A stretch of 24,254 nt of DNA, from contig CALFDL010000309.1 in the NCBI GenBank assembly GCA_937950415.1, positions 1 through 24,254 of the forward strand, given 5' to 3'. The translations under genes and the position numbers were made by a program. Positions 20,737 through 24,254 of the stretch are shown here, one piece after another (the first letter of the stretch is position 1; every line of letters starts with the position of its first letter). This DNA comes from an uncultured Collinsella sp. GTDB taxonomy: Bacteria > Actinomycetota > Coriobacteriia > Coriobacteriales > Coriobacteriaceae. The notes beneath the pieces were generated by a model. It searched no databases. It was not told where the DNA came from and saw nothing but the letters and a program-made list of their open reading frames with translations.

Positions 20737-22338
20737 ATGGATCAAAGCAAGCCTTCGTTCTTTATCACGACGCCCATCTACTACGTCAACGCCGATCCGC
20801 ACCTGGGCACGGCTTATTCCACCATCATCGCCGACGTTCAGGCTCGCTATCGCCGTTCCGCCGGCTATAACGTCAAGTTCCTGACCGGCATGGACGAGCA
20901 CGGCGAGAAGGTCGCCGAGGCCGCAGCCAAGCACAACATGACGCCGCAGGAGTGGACCGACAGCCAGGCTCCGCACTTCAAGGAGCTTTGGAGCAAGCTC
21001 GAGATTTCCAACGACGACTTCATCCGCACCACCGAGCCGCGCCAGCATCATGCCGTGCAGTACCTGTGGGAGCGCATGAAGGAGTCCGGCTACCTGTATA
21101 AGGGCAGCTACGACGGTTGGTATTGCGTGCCTGACGAGACCTACTTCACCGATACGCAGGTCCAGAAGGGCGACGAGGAGTACGGCAGCGTCGGCCAGCA
21201 CCTGTGCCCCGACTGCCACCGTCCGCTTGAGCGCGTGCAGGAGGAGTCCTACTTCTTTAAGCTTTCCGCCTTCCAGGACAAGCTGCTCAAGCTCTATGAT
21301 GAGCATCCCGACTTTGTCGAGCCTGCGTTCCGTATGAACGAGGTACGCAGCTTTGTCGAGGGCGGCCTCAACGACCTTTCCGTGAGCCGCACGAGCTTTG
21401 ACTGGGGCATTCAGGTCCCGTTTGACGAGGGTCACGTGACCTACGTGTGGTTCGATGCGCTGCTCAACTATATGACGGCCGTCGGCTACGGTGTCGACAC
21501 CGACGAGGCGCGTGCCGAGCTGGCCTATCGCTGGCCCGCGCAGTTCCACATCGTGGGCAAGGACATCATCCGCTTCCACTGCGTCATTTGGCCCGCCATG
21601 CTCATGGCCATCGGCGAGGCCCTGCCCGAGCACGTCTTTGCCCACGGCTTCCTGACCGTGCGCAATGCCGAGACCGGCAAGGCCGAGAAGATGTCCAAGA
21701 GCCGCGGCAACGCCATCGCTCCGCAGGACGTTATCGACATGCTGGGCGTCGAGGGCTATCGCTACTACTTTATGACCGATGTCGTTCCCGGTACCGACGG
21801 CGCCATCAGCTTCGATCGCATGGAGCAGGTCTACAACGCCGACCTGGCCAACAGCTGGGGCAACCTTATCTCGCGTTCGCTCAACATGAGCGGCAAGTAC
21901 TTTGACGGCTGCGCCCCGGCTAAACCGGCGTCTGCCGACGCGTTCGATAACCCGCTGGCAAAGATTGCCGACGGTTTGGTCGAGCGCTACATGGCCAAGA
22001 TGGACGTGCTCGATTACGGTGGAGCCAAGGATGAGGTCATGGAGCTCATCCATGCCGCCAACCACTACATCGAGGACTCCGAGCCCTGGGCGCTTGCCAA
22101 GGACGAGGCCAAGGCTGACGAGCTGGCATTTGTGATCTACAACCTGCTCGAGGCCATCCGCATCGCCGCCCACCTGCTGATGCCGCTCATGCCCCAGACT
22201 TCTGCCGAGGCTCTGCGTCGCCTGTCTTGCGAGGACGAGGCCGCGAGCGACGACCTCAAGGGCATCTGCGCCTGGGGCTTGCTTGCCGGCGGTCAGCCCG
22301 TCGAGAAGGGCGACCCGCTGTTCCCGCGCCTGGGCTAA
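20737..22338 (+). CDS. metG: Methionyl-tRNA synthetase
   Basis: A 533-residue class I aminoacyl-tRNA synthetase that charges tRNA-Met and tRNA-fMet. The HIGH-type motif reads H-L-G-T (in P-I-Y-Y-V-N-A-D-P-H-L-G-T), the zinc-knuckle region carries C-P-D-C, and the KMSKS loop reads K-M-S-K-S-R-G-N. F-D-W-G-I-Q-V-P, V-T-Y-V-W-F-D-A-L and F-H-I-V-G-K-D-I are also typical. The anticodon-binding helical domain is complete, but the C-terminal Trbp111-like dimerisation domain found in many bacterial enzymes is absent, so it belongs to the short form. CTGGAGGA precedes the ATG. It is followed by a terminator. Confidence 0.97.
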   Translation: MDQSKPSFFITTPIYYVNADPHLGTAYSTIIADVQARYRRSAGYNVKFLTGMDEHGEKVAEAAAKHNMTPQEWTDSQAPHFKELWSKLEISNDDFIRTTEPRQHHAVQYLWERMKESGYLYKGSYDGWYCVPDETYFTDTQVQKGDEEYGSVGQHLCPDCHRPLERVQEESYFFKLSAFQDKLLKLYDEHPDFVEPAFRMNEVRSFVEGGLNDLSVSRTSFDWGIQVPFDEGHVTYVWFDALLNYMTAVGYGVDTDEARAELAYRWPAQFHIVGKDIIRFHCVIWPAMLMAIGEALPEHVFAHGFLTVRNAETGKAEKMSKSRGNAIAPQDVIDMLGVEGYRYYFMTDVVPGTDGAISFDRMEQVYNADLANSWGNLISRSLNMSGKYFDGCAPAKPASADAFDNPLAKIADGLVERYMAKMDVLDYGGAKDEVMELIHAANHYIEDSEPWALAKDEAKADELAFVIYNLLEAIRIAAHLLMPLMPQTSAEALRRLSCEDEAASDDLKGICAWGLLAGGQPVEKGDPLFPRLG

Positions 22339-22381
22339 GACGTCGCGCGAGTGCCATATCGGCAATTTGCTGTGTAACGGT

Positions 22382-22413
22382 AAGGGCATGGCCGCAACGG
22401 TCCATGCCCTTTT
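22382..22413 (+). terminator. Intrinsic terminator after metG
   Basis: A 10-bp stem AAGGGCATGG/CCATGCCCTT (22382-22391 with 22402-22411), with additional inner pairs CC/GG and a small loop, is followed by a short T-run (22410-22413). The T-run is short, so some readthrough into rsmA is possible. Confidence 0.75.
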
Positions 22414-22449
22414 ACTTTACGATGCAGCCACCATGTTAAGGAGGCAACC

Positions 22450-23310
22450 ATGACAACTTCGCCTTTGGCAAACCCCACGGCAACTAGGGAGCTGCTAGAG
22501 GAGTTTGGCCTTGCGACCAAGCATCGCCTGGGCCAAAACTTCCTGATCGACAACCATGTGATCGAACGTATCTGTGAGCTCGCTGAGCTTGCGGGCGATG
22601 AGCGCGTGCTCGAGGTCGGCCCGGGTTGCGGCACGCTGACGTTGGCCCTGCTGCAGGAGGCGGCGTGCGTTACGTCGATCGAGGCCGATCCCGAGCTCGA
22701 GCCGGTGCTCGATGCTCACGCCGCCGACTACGCCAACTTCCGCTTTATCATGGGTGACGCGCTTAAGGTGGGCCCGGAGCAGATTGAGCAGGCCGCCGGC
22801 GGTGAGCCGACGGTATTTGTCGCGAACTTGCCCTATAACGTGGCGGCGACGATCATCTTGCAGTTTTTTCAGACGATGCCCGCGCTCAAGCGTGCCGTGG
22901 TCATGGTGCAAAAGGAGGTTGCCGATCGCATTGCTGCAGTGCCGGGCAACAAGACCTATGGCGGCTATACGGCAAAGCTCGGCCTGTATGCGCAGGTGAC
23001 GGGTCGCTTTGAGGTGCCGCCGCGTTGCTTTATGCCGGCGCCGCACGTGGACTCGGCCGTCGTGCGTATCGACCGTGTTGACGGCGTGGTGCCCGAAGGA
23101 CTCGACCGCGAGTTTGTGGCCCGCGTGATTGATGCTGCATTTGCTCAGCGTCGCAAGACCATTCGCAACTCCATGAGCGCCAACGGCTTTGCCAAGGACG
23201 TGCTCGATGCCGCCTTTGAGGCTTGCGGTATCGCATCCACCACGCGCGCCGAAACGCTTGATGTTGCCGACTTTGTCCGCCTGGCCCAGGAGCTAATCCA
23301 TGACGCTTAA
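22450..23310 (+). CDS. rsmA: 16S rRNA dimethyladenosine transferase RsmA/KsgA
   Basis: A 286-residue enzyme that N6,N6-dimethylates A1518 and A1519 in 16S rRNA and acts as a late checkpoint of 30S assembly. The motifs are L-G-Q-N-F-L-I-D (27-34), the SAM-binding V-L-E-V-G-P-G-C-G-T-L-T, N-L-P-Y-N-V-A, V-Q-K-E-V-A-D-R and F-M-P-A-P-H-V-D-S-A-V. The C-terminal domain has F-A-Q-R-R-K-T-I-R-N-S. AAGGAGG lies just before the ATG. It overlaps the TatD-family gene by 11 bases, so the two are translated as a unit. Confidence 0.97.
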   Translation: MTTSPLANPTATRELLEEFGLATKHRLGQNFLIDNHVIERICELAELAGDERVLEVGPGCGTLTLALLQEAACVTSIEADPELEPVLDAHAADYANFRFIMGDALKVGPEQIEQAAGGEPTVFVANLPYNVAATIILQFFQTMPALKRAVVMVQKEVADRIAAVPGNKTYGGYTAKLGLYAQVTGRFEVPPRCFMPAPHVDSAVVRIDRVDGVVPEGLDREFVARVIDAAFAQRRKTIRNSMSANGFAKDVLDAAFEACGIASTTRAETLDVADFVRLAQELIHDA

Positions 23311-24217
23311 TGCCGAACGCGTGACGTTTACCAAGAAAAAGAAGACGGTTGCTTGTCCCGTGCCCTTGGCGCCGCTTGCCGATACGCACGCGCACCTGCT
23401 TTCGTTTTGGGGCAAAGAAGTGCCCGAGACGCTCGTGCGCGCCAAAGCTGCGGGCGTCGACCTGTTGGTGACGATGTTCGACCCCATCGCTGACAAACGC
23501 AGCGTGACGGACTATAGCGACTGGCTCGTGCGCGAAATTCTGCCGATGCAGGATATCCCGCAGATCAAGTATCTTGCCGGCGTGCATCCGTATGGTGCGC
23601 CGGACTATACCGACGACGTTCACGCGCAGGTCGTTGCCGCACTCGATGACCCCTTATGCGCCGGTATTGGCGAAATCGGCCTGGACTACCACATGGACTA
23701 TGACGACGATATCGCGCCGGCACCCCATAACGTGCAGATTGACTGCATGACGCGCCAGCTCGAGCTTGCCGTGTGCCGTAACGTGCCGGTGGAGCTGCAT
23801 CTGCGTCACGAGGACTCGGATGGGGAGCGCACCTCGCACGTTGATGCGTACAACGTGCTTCGTGAGGTGGGCGTGCCCCAGGCCGGTTGTGTGCTGCACT
23901 GTTTTGGCGAGGACCGCGCCGCGATGGAGCGCTTTGTGGAGCTGGGCTGCTATATCGCCTATGGTGGTGCGGCTACCTTTAAGCGCAACGACGACGTGCG
24001 CGAGGCATTCGCGGCAACCCCACTCGATCGAATTTTGTTCGAGACGGATTGCCCGTATATGGCTCCGGAGCCCATCCGCGGTCTTGAATGCGAGCCCGCA
24101 ATGATCTCCATTACGGCAAACGCGCTGGTTAACGACCGTGTCGATCGCACGGGTGAGGACGCCGAAACAATCGTGCAAGCCGCTTGGGAGAATGCCTGCA
24201 AACTTTTTCAAAAATAG
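23300..24217 (+). CDS. tatD: TatD-family metal-dependent hydrolase/DNase
   Basis: A 305-residue amidohydrolase-fold protein of the TatD family, whose characterised members are Mg2+/Zn2+-dependent 3'-5' nucleases. Metal-ligand motifs are visible: A-D-T-H-A-H-L, A-G-V-H-P-Y, G-I-G-E-I-G-L-D-Y, V-E-L-H-L-R-H-E, V-L-H-C-F-G and F-E-T-D-C-P-Y-M-A-P-E-P. It has an N-terminal extension of about 25 Lys-rich residues and an unusual acidic insertion (Y-D-D-D-I-A-P-A-P) after the G-L-D-Y motif. The start ATG lies inside the end of rsmA (11-base overlap). Co-occurrence of tatD and rsmA in one operon is common in Gram-positive bacteria, often with rnmV, which is not present here. Confidence 0.92.
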   Translation: MTLNAERVTFTKKKKTVACPVPLAPLADTHAHLLSFWGKEVPETLVRAKAAGVDLLVTMFDPIADKRSVTDYSDWLVREILPMQDIPQIKYLAGVHPYGAPDYTDDVHAQVVAALDDPLCAGIGEIGLDYHMDYDDDIAPAPHNVQIDCMTRQLELAVCRNVPVELHLRHEDSDGERTSHVDAYNVLREVGVPQAGCVLHCFGEDRAAMERFVELGCYIAYGGAATFKRNDDVREAFAATPLDRILFETDCPYMAPEPIRGLECEPAMISITANALVNDRVDRTGEDAETIVQAAWENACKLFQK

Positions 24218-24220
24218 TTC

Positions 24221-24249
24221 TTGCGTTCGCGCTGGCGCTCCGTTATTCT
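24221..24249 (+). promoter_or_regulatory. Promoter candidate pointing out of the right edge
   Basis: TTGCGT (24221-24226) and TATTCT (24244-24249) are separated by exactly 17 bases, directly after the TatD-family stop codon. They probably drive a gene beyond the window. Confidence 0.4.
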
Positions 24250-24254
24250 AATTC

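Noticed and set aside
20245..22389. 714-codon minus-strand open frame across rsmI and metG
   Set aside because: Shadow of two clear genes on the plus strand; it also spans their intergenic gap and the metG terminator.

Overview
The window looks like chromosomal DNA from a GC-rich, gut-type actinobacterium, most likely a coriobacterium of the Collinsella kind. This is inferred from the strong G/C third-position bias, the monoderm-type Tad pilus locus without a secretin, and the housekeeping gene complement. No species assignment can be proved from the sequence alone.

Left part (1-7.6 kb): the 3' end of an ABC/ECF-type ATPase gene, a zinc-dependent phospholipase C-family protein, a leftward pyruvate kinase gene with its own promoter and a strong terminator, then a rightward P-type (calcium-type) cation ATPase. 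The ATPase gene is preceded by a structured 5' leader. In it, one hairpin buries the whole Shine-Dalgarno sequence, and the loop of an upstream hairpin is exactly complementary to the loop of that SD hairpin. A roughly 136-bp palindrome and a classical terminator follow the ATPase gene, then rsgA with its own terminator.

Middle (7.65-17.4 kb): one long, tightly overlapping rightward operon for a Tad/Flp type IVc pilus: cpaB, cpaE/tadZ, cpaF/tadA, tadB, tadC, flp, a one-helix protein of unknown role, a second small pilin-like protein, tadE, a large tadG-like protein, a second tadE-like protein and a coupled DUF192 gene. CpaF is the motor, TadB and TadC the inner-membrane platform, CpaE the localisation/assembly ATPase, CpaB a periplasm-side SAF-domain protein, and Flp with the TadE/G-like proteins the major and minor subunits. 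No prepilin peptidase gene lies in the window. Four subunits share an Ala-Gln processing-site motif instead of the usual Gly at -1, and tadE has no ordinary start codon at its expected position.

Right part (17.4-24.25 kb): a small two-gene toxin-antitoxin-like module with a palindromic operator candidate, and tRNA-Phe(GAA) with promoter and terminator. Next comes a non-coding array of four roughly 62-bp palindromic repeats. It is followed by a GH5-type exo-beta-glucanase homologue whose acid/base Glu and an active-site His are both replaced, then rsmI, metG, rsmA and a TatD-family nuclease gene, all rightward. A promoter-like sequence points out of the right edge.

The strongest leads for new biology are the kissing-hairpin leader of the cation ATPase, the palindromic repeat array beside tRNA-Phe, and the degenerate glycosidase.
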